NCBI RefSeq assembly: GCF_001418255.1
Contig: NZ_LIPV01000004.1
Coordinates: 186,001 to 250,000 of the forward strand
Direction of reading: 5' to 3'
Length of the DNA stretch: 64,000 bases
Origin: Thiomonas bhubaneswarensis
Lineage (GTDB): Bacteria; Pseudomonadota; Gammaproteobacteria; Burkholderiales; Burkholderiaceae_C
Below, piece after piece: positions 25,964-34,587 of the stretch (positions are counted from its first letter, which is position 1; the number at the start of each line of letters is the position of its first letter). The notes beneath the pieces were generated by a model. It was not told where the DNA came from. It was given only the letters and a program-made list of their open reading frames with translations, and searched no databases. Made by a program: the position numbers and the translations under genes.

Positions 25964-27910
25964 TCAGCGCTGCAGAACATAGTCGCCGGGCGCGTCGGCC
26001 AGCGGCGGGTGATCGATGCTGCCGCAAGGCGGCGGGGCGACGCGGTCGCCGCTGCCCTTGCTCTGCAGCCACGCACTCCAGCGCGGCCACCAGGAACCCT
26101 CCTCGGCCTGCGCCAGCGCGACCCAGTGGTCGGGATCGACGTAAGGACGGCCGCCCGGATGCACCGCCCAGCGGTAATGCCGGTGCGGGTGACCGGGTTC
26201 GCTCACGATGCCGGCGTTGTGCCCGCCGCTGGTGAGCACGAAGGTCACTTCCGAGTCGGCCAGAAGATGGATTTTGTAGACCGACTTCCACGGCGCGACA
26301 TGGTCGGTCTCGGTGCCGACGACGAACCACGGCGCGGTGACGTTCTCCACTGCGACCGGCTTGCCATCGACCTTGTAATGGCCCTCGGCAAGGGCGTTGC
26401 GCAGGTAGAGGCTGCGCAGGTATTCGCTGTGCATGCGGTAAGGCATGCGGGTGGCGTCGGCGTTCCAGGCCATGAGGTCGTTCATCGGCGCGCGCTCGCC
26501 CAGCAGGTAGTCGCGCATCATGCGCGACCAGATCAGATCGGAGGAGCGCAGCATCTGGAAGGTGCCGGCCATCTGCGCGGTGTCGAGGAAGCCCTGCGAC
26601 CACATCAGGTCTTCGAGAAAGCTCACCTGACTCTCGTCGGTGAACAGGGTCAGCTCGCCGGCTTCGGTGAAATCGGTCTGCGCGGCGAACAGGCTCACGC
26701 TGGCAAGCCGCTCGTCACCCCGCCCGGCCAGCGCCGCCGCGGCGATGGACAGCAGCGTGCCGCCCAGGCAATAGCCCACGCCATGCACCTTGCGCCCCGG
26801 CACGATGGCATTCACCGCTTCGAGCGCGGCCAGCGGCCCCAGGCGCAGGTAGTCGTCCATGCCCAGATCGCGGTCGTCCGCAGTCGGGTTCTTCCACGAC
26901 ACCATGAACACCGTGTGCCCCTGATCGACCAGATACTTCACTAGCGAGTTGTGTGGTGACAGGTCGAGGATGTAGTACTTCATGATCCACGCCGGGGTGA
27001 TGAGCACCGGCTCGGCATGCACCGTGGGCGTGGTCGGGCTGTATTGAATCAGTTCGATCAGCCGGTTGCGCAGCACCACCCTGCCGCGAGTCGCGGCCAC
27101 CTCGTGCCCCGGGCGGAATTGCTCCACGCCCTGCGGGGGGCGGTTGTCGAGCAGGCGCTGGGCATCGTCCTGCCAGTTGCGCAGCCCCTGAGCCAGATTG
27201 GCCCCGCCGGTGCTCAGGGTGCGCTCCAGCACTTCGGGGTTGGTCCAGAAAAAATTGCCTGGCGACAGCATGTCCATCCACTGCCGGACCATGAAGGCAA
27301 CCACCTGCTCGTGATGCGGCGACACCCCGCGCACCCCATGCGCCGCAGCGTCGACGAGACGTTCGCGCAGCAGAAACCGCTGGGCGATGAGGTTGAACGG
27401 AAACTGCTGCCACTGCGGCGCAGCAAAGCGCCGGTCTGAGGCCGGTGGGGTGACGCAGGCGGGGCAGGGGGTGGCGTCGGTGAGCAGGGCGTGCGCCCCC
27501 AGATCGAAGGCATAGCGCAACCACTGGCCCTGCATCTGCGCCGCCAGCACGCCCAGGCTGGCGACCTTGCCGGGCGAAGCCGCCAGGTGCATGCCCCAGT
27601 CGGCAAAGGCCAGACCGAGCGCCGCGGGCGATAGCCCCATCGTCGCGCGCGCCAGCAGAGCGTGGATGGCGCGGTCGATCATGTCGCGCTGGGCCTGATC
27701 GCGGTCGGGCGGCGCGGCCGACGCCGCCGACGCCTCGACTGGCAGGGGCGGGATGGCGGCGGGCTTGGGCGGCTCGGCCGCTGCAGGCTTGGGCAAGGGC
27801 AGGCTAGCTTCGACCTCTTGGGCGGAGCTAGCCGCCGCGGGCCGTTTCAGGGAGCGCGGAGGGCGTGCAGCGGCCGCTGTGCGCCGCGCTCGGGGCTGGA
27901 TAGTGCTCAT
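25964..27910 (-). CDS. phaC: Poly(3-hydroxyalkanoate) synthase, class I type
   Basis: This 648-residue protein has the PhaC N-terminal domain (FFWTNPEVLERTL ... LSPGNFF) and an alpha/beta hydrolase core with nucleophile GYCLGGTLLS, Asp in GTETDHVAPWKSVY and His in SGGHNAGIV. It polymerises hydroxyacyl-CoA into storage granules. The first ~60 residues are low-complexity, rich in Ala, Pro and Arg, an extension beyond the usual start. It heads a six-gene minus-strand operon with an FNR-like box upstream. Confidence 0.93.
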   Translation of the reverse strand: MSTIQPRARRTAAAARPPRSLKRPAAASSAQEVEASLPLPKPAAAEPPKPAAIPPLPVEASAASAAPPDRDQAQRDMIDRAIHALLARATMGLSPAALGLAFADWGMHLAASPGKVASLGVLAAQMQGQWLRYAFDLGAHALLTDATPCPACVTPPASDRRFAAPQWQQFPFNLIAQRFLLRERLVDAAAHGVRGVSPHHEQVVAFMVRQWMDMLSPGNFFWTNPEVLERTLSTGGANLAQGLRNWQDDAQRLLDNRPPQGVEQFRPGHEVAATRGRVVLRNRLIELIQYSPTTPTVHAEPVLITPAWIMKYYILDLSPHNSLVKYLVDQGHTVFMVSWKNPTADDRDLGMDDYLRLGPLAALEAVNAIVPGRKVHGVGYCLGGTLLSIAAAALAGRGDERLASVSLFAAQTDFTEAGELTLFTDESQVSFLEDLMWSQGFLDTAQMAGTFQMLRSSDLIWSRMMRDYLLGERAPMNDLMAWNADATRMPYRMHSEYLRSLYLRNALAEGHYKVDGKPVAVENVTAPWFVVGTETDHVAPWKSVYKIHLLADSEVTFVLTSGGHNAGIVSEPGHPHRHYRWAVHPGGRPYVDPDHWVALAQAEEGSWWPRWSAWLQSKGSGDRVAPPPCGSIDHPPLADAPGDYVLQR

Positions 27911-27963
27911 CGTCTTTCCCTCGATGGATCAAACCATTGGAATGTGGCACTGCAGCATGGTTC

Positions 27964-27977
27964 TTGACCGGGGTCAA
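27964..27977. promoter_or_regulatory. FNR/ANR-type palindrome upstream of phaC
   Basis: TTGAC-CGGG-GTCAA is a perfect 5+5 inverted repeat with a 4-base spacer, close to the FNR/ANR consensus TTGAT-N4-ATCAA. It is centred about 60 bp before the phaC start, suitable for activation at roughly -41.5 if the 5' leader is short. It could also serve the divergent ugd gene. Confidence 0.6.
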
Positions 27978-28084
27978 GCCGGGAAGGTAAGCAAGTGCCG
28001 CCAATTGCAACGCGCGCTGTCACGCGCTCCTGGCCGGGCTTCCTGCAAAATAGCACTCTCATTTGAAATAGCGAGTAGCCAGCC

Positions 28085-29410
28085 ATGCGCGTCACAGTCG
28101 TTGGAGCAGGATATGTCGGTCTGGTGACCGCAGCGTGTTTTGCCGATGTCGGTAATCAGGTCGTCTGCATCGAGCGCGATCCGGCCCGGCTGTCCGCGCT
28201 GCGCGACCGCGCTGAGGTGCCGTTCTACGAGCCGGGCCTGAGCGATCTGGTGCGGCGCAACATCGAGCAGGGCCGTCTGACTCTGAGCCCCAGCATCGCC
28301 GAAGGCCTGCCCGGCTCGCAGGTGTGCTTCATCGCCGTGGGCACGCCGTCCCTGCCCAACGGTCAGGCCGACCTGTCGCAGGTGGAAGGCGCGGCCACCG
28401 AGATCGGCCGCGCCATGACCGGGCCGCTGGTGGTGGTGCAGAAATCCACCGCGCCCGTGGGCACCATTCCGAAAGTGCGGGCGCTGGTCGAGGCCGAACT
28501 CACCGCACGCGGTGCGAGCCACCGGCTGGGCGTGGTGAGCAACCCGGAATTTCTCAAGGAAGGCTCGGCCATCGAAGACTTCACCCGCGGCGACCGCATC
28601 GTGCTCGGCAGCGACGACCCGCAGGCCATCGCCACCATGCGCGAGCTGTACCGGCCGTTCAACCGCAATCACGAAAAAATCATGGTGATGGACGCCGCCA
28701 GCGCCGAACTCACCAAGTACGCCGCCAATGCCATGCTGGCCACGCGCATCTCATTTATGAACGAGCTGGCGCGCATTGCCGAGGCCGTCGGTGCCGACAT
28801 CGAGCAAATCCGCAAGGGCATCGGCGTCGATCACCGCATCGGCAGCCACTTTCTGTATGCGGGCGCAGGCTACGGCGGCTCGTGCTTTCCCAAGGACGTG
28901 AAGGCGCTGGCGCACACCGCGCGCGAACTCGGCTTGCAGGCCGAGCTGGTGGAAGCCGTGGATGCGGTCAACCAGCGGCAGAAGCTGCGGCTCTTCGAGA
29001 AGATCGGCGACCACTACCAGGGCGCGCTGGCCGGCAAGACCTTCGCCATCTGGGGGCTGGCGTTCAAGCCCAACACCGACGACATGCGCGACGCCCCCAG
29101 CCTCGACCTCATCACCGCGCTGTTGCAGGTCGGCGCCAAGGTGCGCGCCTGGGACCCGGTGGCCGTGGACATGGCCCGTCGGCTGCTGCCCGAGCATCCC
29201 GCGCTGACCTTCGCCGCCGACATGCGCGCCACCCTCGACGGCGCCGATGCCCTGGCCGTCATCACCGAATGGCACGCCTTCCGCTCCCCCGATTTCACCG
29301 CTCTGGCCGCCACCCTGCACGACTGCGTGGTGTTCGACGGCCGCAATATCTGGGACCCGGAGTTTGTACGCGCGTCGGGATTGCGCTATTACGGGATTGG
29401 GCGAGGCTGA
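28085..29410 (+). CDS. ugd: UDP-glucose 6-dehydrogenase
   Basis: This 441-residue protein has the N-terminal NAD-binding MRVTVVGAGYVGLVTAACFA, the central helix and the catalytic cysteine motif GAGYGGSCFPKDVKAL. It oxidises UDP-glucose to UDP-glucuronate in two NAD-dependent steps for polysaccharide or LPS synthesis. It is divergent from phaC and stands alone, with no glycosyltransferase genes beside it. Length and motifs are complete. Confidence 0.95.
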   Translation: MRVTVVGAGYVGLVTAACFADVGNQVVCIERDPARLSALRDRAEVPFYEPGLSDLVRRNIEQGRLTLSPSIAEGLPGSQVCFIAVGTPSLPNGQADLSQVEGAATEIGRAMTGPLVVVQKSTAPVGTIPKVRALVEAELTARGASHRLGVVSNPEFLKEGSAIEDFTRGDRIVLGSDDPQAIATMRELYRPFNRNHEKIMVMDAASAELTKYAANAMLATRISFMNELARIAEAVGADIEQIRKGIGVDHRIGSHFLYAGAGYGGSCFPKDVKALAHTARELGLQAELVEAVDAVNQRQKLRLFEKIGDHYQGALAGKTFAIWGLAFKPNTDDMRDAPSLDLITALLQVGAKVRAWDPVAVDMARRLLPEHPALTFAADMRATLDGADALAVITEWHAFRSPDFTALAATLHDCVVFDGRNIWDPEFVRASGLRYYGIGRG

Positions 29411-29511
29411 ATCTTTTGGATCATGGAAGTCGAGTGTCGCCATCAAGTACGTTTATGTGGCGACGGTCTGCCTCCAAAGTCGGGGGAAAGTCCAACTCAA
29501 ATAGCAAACGA

Positions 29512-29535
29512 TGCTACCGAGCTAGACCTGACCCC
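29512..29535 (+). repeat. Left inverted repeat framing the HNH pseudogene
   Basis: TGCTACCGAGCTAGACCTGA followed by CCCC matches the reverse complement of 30545-30568 at 23 of 24 bases. The core AGCTAGACCTGACCCC resembles the GGGGTCAGGTCT-type ends and REP-like repeats that often border small mobile cassettes in proteobacteria. The 29411-29760 gap holds no other feature that I can support. Confidence 0.65.
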
Positions 29536-29760
29536 CAAAGCACGCCCTGACCCCAAAGAGGACCCCCGCAGTACGGAGTGACAAGTAGGGTTGCCGGGTT
29601 TCACGGTTTTTTATCAGACTCTGAAAATCAAGGAGGCGCAAGCAAGTCTATGATTCATCACATTTTTCGGGCAGCCGACACAGCCAGAATATCCCGCACG
29701 GGTCATATTATTTCGCAGAATTTGCGGTATGCATTACGTTCGGCGTCATAAGTGCCTACC

Positions 29761-30450
29761 GTGAGCGATAACGTCATCTCCTACATCGAAATGTGCCGCC
29801 GCGAAGGTGCGAGCCTTCAACAGGGCATGAACTTTGGTCTTGGGGGCAACCACTCCGTCATTCTGATGTCGGTTTGACCAAATGCTCCGTACCGAGATCG
29901 CCTAGAGGATTCAGGTACTACGCTTATCTACGAGGGGCACGACATGCCGAAGGGCGCATCGTGTCCAAATCCGAAGGTCGTAGATCAACCGCTTTCCTAT
30001 CCGTCCGGCAGCCCAACGCAGAACGGAAAATTTCACGCTGCGGCCCAAGCATCAAAGGCCGGTGGCCGCCTACCTGAGCGAGTCCGCGTGTACGAGAAGA
30101 TCAAACCAGGCATTTGGTCTTACAACGGCGTATTCCACCTCGTCGATTCCTGGCTTGAGAAAGATGAGTTTCGCGTCGTGTGCAAGTTCAAACTGGTTGC
30201 GGTTGAAGGTGAGGAAGACTTTGCGCAGCCCCCGCGCGTGAATGCTGAGCGCCGAAGACTTATTCCTACGGCCGTAAAGCTCGAAGTATGGAAACGAGAT
30301 GGCGGCAAGTGCTCTCTCTGCGGCTCAAGTGACGAACTGCACTTCGACCATATTCTCCCGTTCGCGAAGGGCGGCACGTCTTTGACCGCGGCAAACGTTC
30401 AGTTGCTTTGCGCTCGCCACAACCTTGCAAAGAGCGACCGCATTGAATGA
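29761..30450 (+). pseudogene. HNH endonuclease gene with one in-frame nonsense codon
   Basis: From GTG 29761 a single frame runs to the stop at 30450, broken only by TGA at 29875-29877. Before it the frame reads MNFGLGGNHSVILMSV and after it PNAPYRDRLEDSGTTLIYEG; an Arg codon (CGA) at that place would restore one ~229-residue protein. The middle (GIWSYNGVFHLVDSWLE ... VVCKFKL) resembles an SRA/YDG-type base-recognition fold. The C terminus is an HNH nuclease with CSLCGSSDELHFDHILPFAK and LLCARHNLAKS. The family cleaves modified or foreign DNA. ATG 29944 could restart a 168-residue fragment that keeps the nuclease motif. Confidence 0.8.
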
Positions 30451-30544
30451 GATGACGCCGAACCCTTCGGTCAACCGGACCTTGTGCATAAAGCCGCGCA
30501 AGGCCGGTTACCTCTAGCAAAACAAACGGGGTCACAGAACAAAT

Positions 30545-30568
30545 GGGGTCAGGTCTAGCTCCGTAGCA
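30545..30568 (-). repeat. Right inverted repeat framing the HNH pseudogene
   Basis: This is the reverse-complement partner of 29512-29535 with a single mismatch. The pair encloses about 1.06 kb that contains only the HNH pseudogene, suggesting that this segment arrived as a cassette. An isolated GGGGTCA at 30529 may be a further partial copy. Confidence 0.65.
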
Positions 30569-30621
30569 GGCGACGCCGCCGAGTTTGACCCATCCCCATA
30601 ACTGAAGTCAGCGGCTTCCTG

Positions 30622-31005
30622 TCAGGCGATCGGCACGATTTCCTTTCCATAGGGAAAGAAGGCCAGGCCGGCCAGTTTGATGTGTTGCAGGGCGAAGGGG
30701 ATGCCGATGATGGTGATGGCGCATAGCACCGCCGACACCAGATGGCCCAGGGCCAGCCACCAGCCGAACAGGATCGCCCAGATCAGATTGCCCAGGGCGC
30801 TGATGCCGCCGCCTAGCGTTCCCGCCGGTTTGTCGGCCACCTTGCGGCCGAAGGGCCAGAAGCTGAAGGTGCCGATGCGAAACGCGGCAATCGCCCAGGG
30901 GATGCCGATGATGGTGATGGCGCAGACCAGCGCGGTGAACCACCAGGCCAGGCCCATGACGAAGCCGCCGAGCACGAACCACAGGATGTTGCCGATCAGT
31001 CGCAT
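30622..31005 (-). CDS. yccF: YccF family inner-membrane protein
   Basis: This 127-residue protein has two copies of the YccF pattern: CAITIIGIPWAIAAFRI in the first half and CAITIIGIPFALQHIKL in the second, separated by hydrophobic helices. It is an integral inner-membrane protein of unknown function found across proteobacteria. ATG 31005 (MRLIGNILWFVLGG) is the family-typical start. It is divergent from the flagellar operon and probably unrelated to it. Confidence 0.88.
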   Translation of the reverse strand: MRLIGNILWFVLGGFVMGLAWWFTALVCAITIIGIPWAIAAFRIGTFSFWPFGRKVADKPAGTLGGGISALGNLIWAILFGWWLALGHLVSAVLCAITIIGIPFALQHIKLAGLAFFPYGKEIVPIA

Positions 31006-31054
31006 GAAGGTCCCCATGTGATGAAACAGGTGCATTCTGCTTGAAGCGCGCCGT

Positions 31055-31070
31055 TGGCCCACGGTTTGCA
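31055..31070 (+). promoter_or_regulatory. Sigma-54-type promoter for the fliO operon
   Basis: TGGCCCACGGTTTGCA matches the -24/-12 consensus TGGCACG-N4-TTGCW with correct spacing. It lies 120 bp before fliO. Class II flagellar export genes in polar flagellates are commonly sigma-54 dependent, so the position is sensible. Confidence 0.6.
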
Positions 31071-31190
31071 ATGACAGGGGCAGAAGTCCTGCCGAATGAC
31101 GGGTCGAGAGAGGGCAAGCCGGGGATTTCTCCCTGATTGCGTCAATCGACCGACGGCAGGGCAGCCCAACGTCAGGAAACCGTCACCATC

Positions 31191-31577
31191 ATGTCGCCCT
31201 CTGCCTTGCCCGATCCCATGAGCTGGACCGAACTGCTGCGAGTGTTCGGCGGGCTGGTTGCGGTGATCGCGGTGTTCGTCGCCGCGCTGTGGCTGCTCAA
31301 GCGCCTGCAGCCGGGCAGTCGCGCGTCGAGTGGGCCGATGCGGGTGCTCTCCACCCTGCATCTGGCGCCGCGCGAGCGGCTGCTGCTGGTGCAGGTGGGC
31401 GAGCAGCAATTGCTGCTGGGGTCGAGCGCGCAGGGCTTGAGCTGCCTGCATGTGCTGAGCACGCCGGTGCCGCTGGAGCCGCCATCGGCGGGACAGGGCT
31501 TAAGCGCGGCGCTGCCCGCGACCTTCCCTGATTGGCTGCGGCGTGCCGTCGAGCAGCGCGGGAAGGCCAAGCCATGA
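31191..31577 (+). CDS. fliO: Flagellar export protein FliO
   Basis: The 128-residue protein has a single N-terminal membrane segment (residues ~12-35, FGGLVAVIAVFVAALWLL) followed by the short cytoplasmic FliO domain with LAPRERLLLVQVGEQQLLLG. FliO assists assembly of the FliP ring in the flagellar type III export gate. ATG 31191 gives the typical length. The stop overlaps fliP (ATGA). Confidence 0.88.
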   Translation: MSPSALPDPMSWTELLRVFGGLVAVIAVFVAALWLLKRLQPGSRASSGPMRVLSTLHLAPRERLLLVQVGEQQLLLGSSAQGLSCLHVLSTPVPLEPPSAGQGLSAALPATFPDWLRRAVEQRGKAKP

Positions 31578-32341
31578 TGCGGCGTAGCCTGTTCTCCGTG
31601 ATGCGCTGGCTGCCGCGCGCGCTCGTCGGCGCGCTGGTGCTCGTGCCGCTGTGGGCGCAAGCGCAGGCCTTGCCGGCCTTCACTTCCACCCCGGCGGTCG
31701 GCGGCGGCACTGAATACAGCTTGAGCGTGCAGACGCTGTTGTTCATGACAGCGCTGGTTTTTCTGCCGGCCATGCTGTTGATGATGACCGCGTTCACCCG
31801 CATCGTCATCGTGCTGTCGCTGCTCAAACAGGCGCTGGGCACGACCACGGTGCCTCCCAGCCAGGTCATCGTCGGGCTGTCGCTGTTTCTCACCTTCTTC
31901 GTCATGAGCCCGGTGCTCAATCAGGTCAATGACGTGGCGGTCAAGCCGCTGATGGACAACAAAATCTCCATGCAGCAGGCGCTGCAGAGCGGCGCCGCGC
32001 CGCTGCGCACCTTCATGCTGGGGCAGACGCGGCAGGAAGACCTGGCGCTGTTCGTCAAGCTCTCGGGCCACAAGGCGCTGGACAAGCCTGAAGACACGCC
32101 CATGACGCTGCTGATCCCGGCTTTCGTCACCTCCGAACTCAAGACCGCGTTCCAGATCGGCTTCGTCATCTTCATTCCCTTTCTGATCATCGACATGGTG
32201 GTGGCGGCGGTGCTGATGTCGATGGGGATGATGATGCTGTCGCCCGTCACCGTGTCGTTTCCGCTCAAGCTCATGCTGTTCGTGCTGGTGGGCGGCTGGG
32301 AGCTGGTGATCGGCTCTCTGGTGCAGAGTTTCAGCCATTGA
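31574..32341 (+). CDS. fliP: Flagellar export gate protein FliP
   Basis: This 255-residue protein carries an N-terminal signal sequence, as FliP does, and then the conserved core FTRIVIVLSLLKQALGTTTV, PSQVIVGLSLFLTFFVMSP and LLIPAFVTSELKTAFQIGF. FliP forms the pentameric pore of the export gate with FliQ and FliR. It overlaps fliO by four bases, indicating coupled translation. Confidence 0.96.
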   Translation: MMRRSLFSVMRWLPRALVGALVLVPLWAQAQALPAFTSTPAVGGGTEYSLSVQTLLFMTALVFLPAMLLMMTAFTRIVIVLSLLKQALGTTTVPPSQVIVGLSLFLTFFVMSPVLNQVNDVAVKPLMDNKISMQQALQSGAAPLRTFMLGQTRQEDLALFVKLSGHKALDKPEDTPMTLLIPAFVTSELKTAFQIGFVIFIPFLIIDMVVAAVLMSMGMMMLSPVTVSFPLKLMLFVLVGGWELVIGSLVQSFSH

Positions 32342-32354
32342 ACGCGAGGCCACG

Positions 32355-32630
32355 ATGACCCCCGAATCCATCACCACCCTTGCCCAGCAGGCCCTTTGGG
32401 TGACGTTTCTCGTGGCGCTGCCGCTCTTGGGCGTGGCGCTGGTCGTGGGCCTGCTCGTGAGCCTGATCCAGGCGGCCACCCAGCTCAACGAAATGACCCT
32501 GAGCTTCGTGCCCAAGGTGCTGGCCATGGGGCTGGCCGGGGTGCTCGCCGGGCCGTGGATGCTGCATGTGATGATGGATTTCACCATCCGCCTGTTCGAG
32601 AGCATTCCGCATCTCATTAGCGGCGGATGA
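32355..32630 (+). CDS. fliQ: Flagellar export gate protein FliQ
   Basis: This 91-residue protein has two membrane helices joined by the family motif LVSLIQAATQLNEMTLSFVP. FliQ packs around the FliP-FliR pore. Length and position between fliP and fliR are standard. Confidence 0.95.
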   Translation: MTPESITTLAQQALWVTFLVALPLLGVALVVGLLVSLIQAATQLNEMTLSFVPKVLAMGLAGVLAGPWMLHVMMDFTIRLFESIPHLISGG

Positions 32631-32646
32631 GGCCGAGGCGCACGCC

Positions 32647-33438
32647 ATGATTCATTTCACCAGCACCCAGGTCGAGCTGTGGATCGGCGCGTTCTTCTGG
32701 CCGTTCCTGCGGGTGCTGGCCATGCTGTCGGCGGCGCCGGTGTTCGGTATGGGCAGCATGCCGGTGCTGTTGCGCGTCGGGCTGGCGGTGCTGGTGGCCG
32801 TGGCCATCGTCCCGGCGCTGCCGGCCATGCCGCCGGTGCAGTTCGGCACCGCCGGGGCGTGGATGCTGGTGGTGCAGCAACTGCTGGTGGGCGGCGCCAT
32901 AGGGCTGAGCATGACGCTGATTCTCAGCGCGGTGCAGTTCGCCGGGGGCGTGATCGGCCTGCAGATGGGCATGGGTTTCGCCACCCTGTTCGACCCGGTT
33001 CAGGGCGTGCAGGTCACCAGTCTGGCGAGTTTTCTCAACATGATCACCCTGCTGCTGTTTTTGGCGGTGAACGGTCATCTGGTGTTGCTGGCGGTCATCG
33101 CGCGCAGCTTCACGCTGCTGCCGGTCGCGCCCAATCTCGGGCTTTCGATGCAGACCTGGTATGCGTTGGCGCAGGGCGGCGGGGCGATTTTCAGCCTGGG
33201 TCTGGCCCTGGCGGCGCCGGTCGTCGGGGTGTTGCTCATCGCCAACCTCGGGCTGGGCGTGCTCACCAAGCTGGCGCCGCAGCTCAATCTGTTCGCGGTG
33301 GGCTTTCCGATGTTTTTCATCATGGGCTTTCTGGCGCTGTATCTGGTCATGCCGGTGATGCAGAACGTGGTGCAGCATCTGGTGGACGTGGGGCTGAGCC
33401 TGTCGAGCCAGGTGCTGCAGCAGGGCGGGGCGCGGTGA
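32647..33438 (+). CDS. fliR: Flagellar export gate protein FliR
   Basis: This 263-residue protein is highly hydrophobic with about six membrane helices. QLLVGGAIGLSMTLI, AGGVIGLQMGMGFATLFDP and LTKLAPQLNLFAVGFP are FliR signatures. One FliR completes the FliP5-FliQ4-FliR1 gate. It follows fliQ by 16 bp. Confidence 0.95.
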   Translation: MIHFTSTQVELWIGAFFWPFLRVLAMLSAAPVFGMGSMPVLLRVGLAVLVAVAIVPALPAMPPVQFGTAGAWMLVVQQLLVGGAIGLSMTLILSAVQFAGGVIGLQMGMGFATLFDPVQGVQVTSLASFLNMITLLLFLAVNGHLVLLAVIARSFTLLPVAPNLGLSMQTWYALAQGGGAIFSLGLALAAPVVGVLLIANLGLGVLTKLAPQLNLFAVGFPMFFIMGFLALYLVMPVMQNVVQHLVDVGLSLSSQVLQQGGAR

Positions 33439-33459
33439 AGGGCGCGATAAGGGTGGCGT

Positions 33460-34581
33460 ATGGCTGAAGACAGCGCACAGGACAAGGACTTACCGGCCTC
33501 GCAGAAACGCAAGCAGCAGGCGCGCGAGAAGGGTCAGGTGGCGCGCTCGCGCGATCTCACCTCCAGCCTGTTGCTGCTGGGCATGGCGGCGGTGGTGTCC
33601 ACCGCGGGCGGCTGGTTTTTCGACATGGGGCGCGACCTGCTGCACACCGGGCTGACGGTTTCGGCGGCCGCCTCGCAAGACCCCACAGCCATGTTGCAGG
33701 CGGCGGGCAAGGTACTGATCATCGGCGTCATGGTGCTGGTGCCCGTGCTGGCCTTCACCTTCGTGGTCAGCGCCGCAGGGGGCGTGGCCATGGGCGGCTG
33801 GGTGTTCAGCACCGAGGCGCTGGCACCCGATTTCAGCCGACTCGACCCGATCGCCGGGCTGGGACGCATGTTCTCCGTCACCGGTCTGGGCGAACTGGGC
33901 AAGGCGCTGCTCAAGGCCATCGTCATCGCGGTGATCGGAGGCATCGTGCTGTGGCACCAGCGCGGCGCGCTGCTGGGGCTGCTGCAGGTGGAGCCCGAGT
34001 TTGCGCAGATGCGCCTCGGCCAGATCACCGCGCATGCGTTTCTGTGGATGGCTGCGGGCACGCTGCTGGTGGCCGCGGTGGACGTGCCCTGGCAGCTGTT
34101 CCAGATGAACAAAAAGCTCAAGATGAGCCGCCAGGACATGCAGGACGAAATGCGCGAGAGCGAAGGCAATCCGCAGATCAAGCAGAAGATGCGGGCCTTG
34201 CAGCGCGAGCGTGCGCGCCAGCGCATGATGGCGGCCGTTCCCAAGGCGGACGTAGTCGTGACCAACCCGACGCACTACGCCGTCGCCCTGGCCTACAAGG
34301 AAGGGAAGAACCGTGCCCCGGTGGTGCTGGCGCTGGGGGCCGACCTGGTGGCAGCGCGCATCCGCGAGATTGCGGCCGAGCACGGCGTGCCGGTGATCGA
34401 GGCGCCGCCGCTGGCGCGCGCGCTGTTCCATCACGCCGAGCTTGAGCAGGAAATTCCGGTGGCCCTGTACAACGCCGTCGCGCTGCTGCTGGCCTATGTG
34501 TTCCAGCTACGCGCGGCTCCGCAGATGGCCCAGGCGCCGGACGACTGGGCGATCCCCGCAGACTTTGCAGTGAACGAATAA
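33460..34581 (+). CDS. flhB: Flagellar export switch protein FlhB
   Basis: This 373-residue protein has four membrane helices in the first ~210 residues and a cytoplasmic domain with the self-cleaving NPTH motif at residues 269-272 (VVVTNPTHYAVALAYK). Cleavage there switches export from rod-hook to filament substrates. The N-terminal PASQKRKQQAREKGQVARSR is typical. A second, shorter FlhB-like gene lies at 42682. Confidence 0.96.
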   Translation: MAEDSAQDKDLPASQKRKQQAREKGQVARSRDLTSSLLLLGMAAVVSTAGGWFFDMGRDLLHTGLTVSAAASQDPTAMLQAAGKVLIIGVMVLVPVLAFTFVVSAAGGVAMGGWVFSTEALAPDFSRLDPIAGLGRMFSVTGLGELGKALLKAIVIAVIGGIVLWHQRGALLGLLQVEPEFAQMRLGQITAHAFLWMAAGTLLVAAVDVPWQLFQMNKKLKMSRQDMQDEMRESEGNPQIKQKMRALQRERARQRMMAAVPKADVVVTNPTHYAVALAYKEGKNRAPVVLALGADLVAARIREIAAEHGVPVIEAPPLARALFHHAELEQEIPVALYNAVALLLAYVFQLRAAPQMAQAPDDWAIPADFAVNE

Positions 34582-34587
34582 ACCGCC

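Noticed and set aside
29875..29877. In-frame TGA as selenocysteine in the HNH nuclease
   Set aside because: The residue is an Arg position next to Pro in the family pattern, not a redox Cys, and no suitable hairpin follows; a simple nonsense change is the better explanation.
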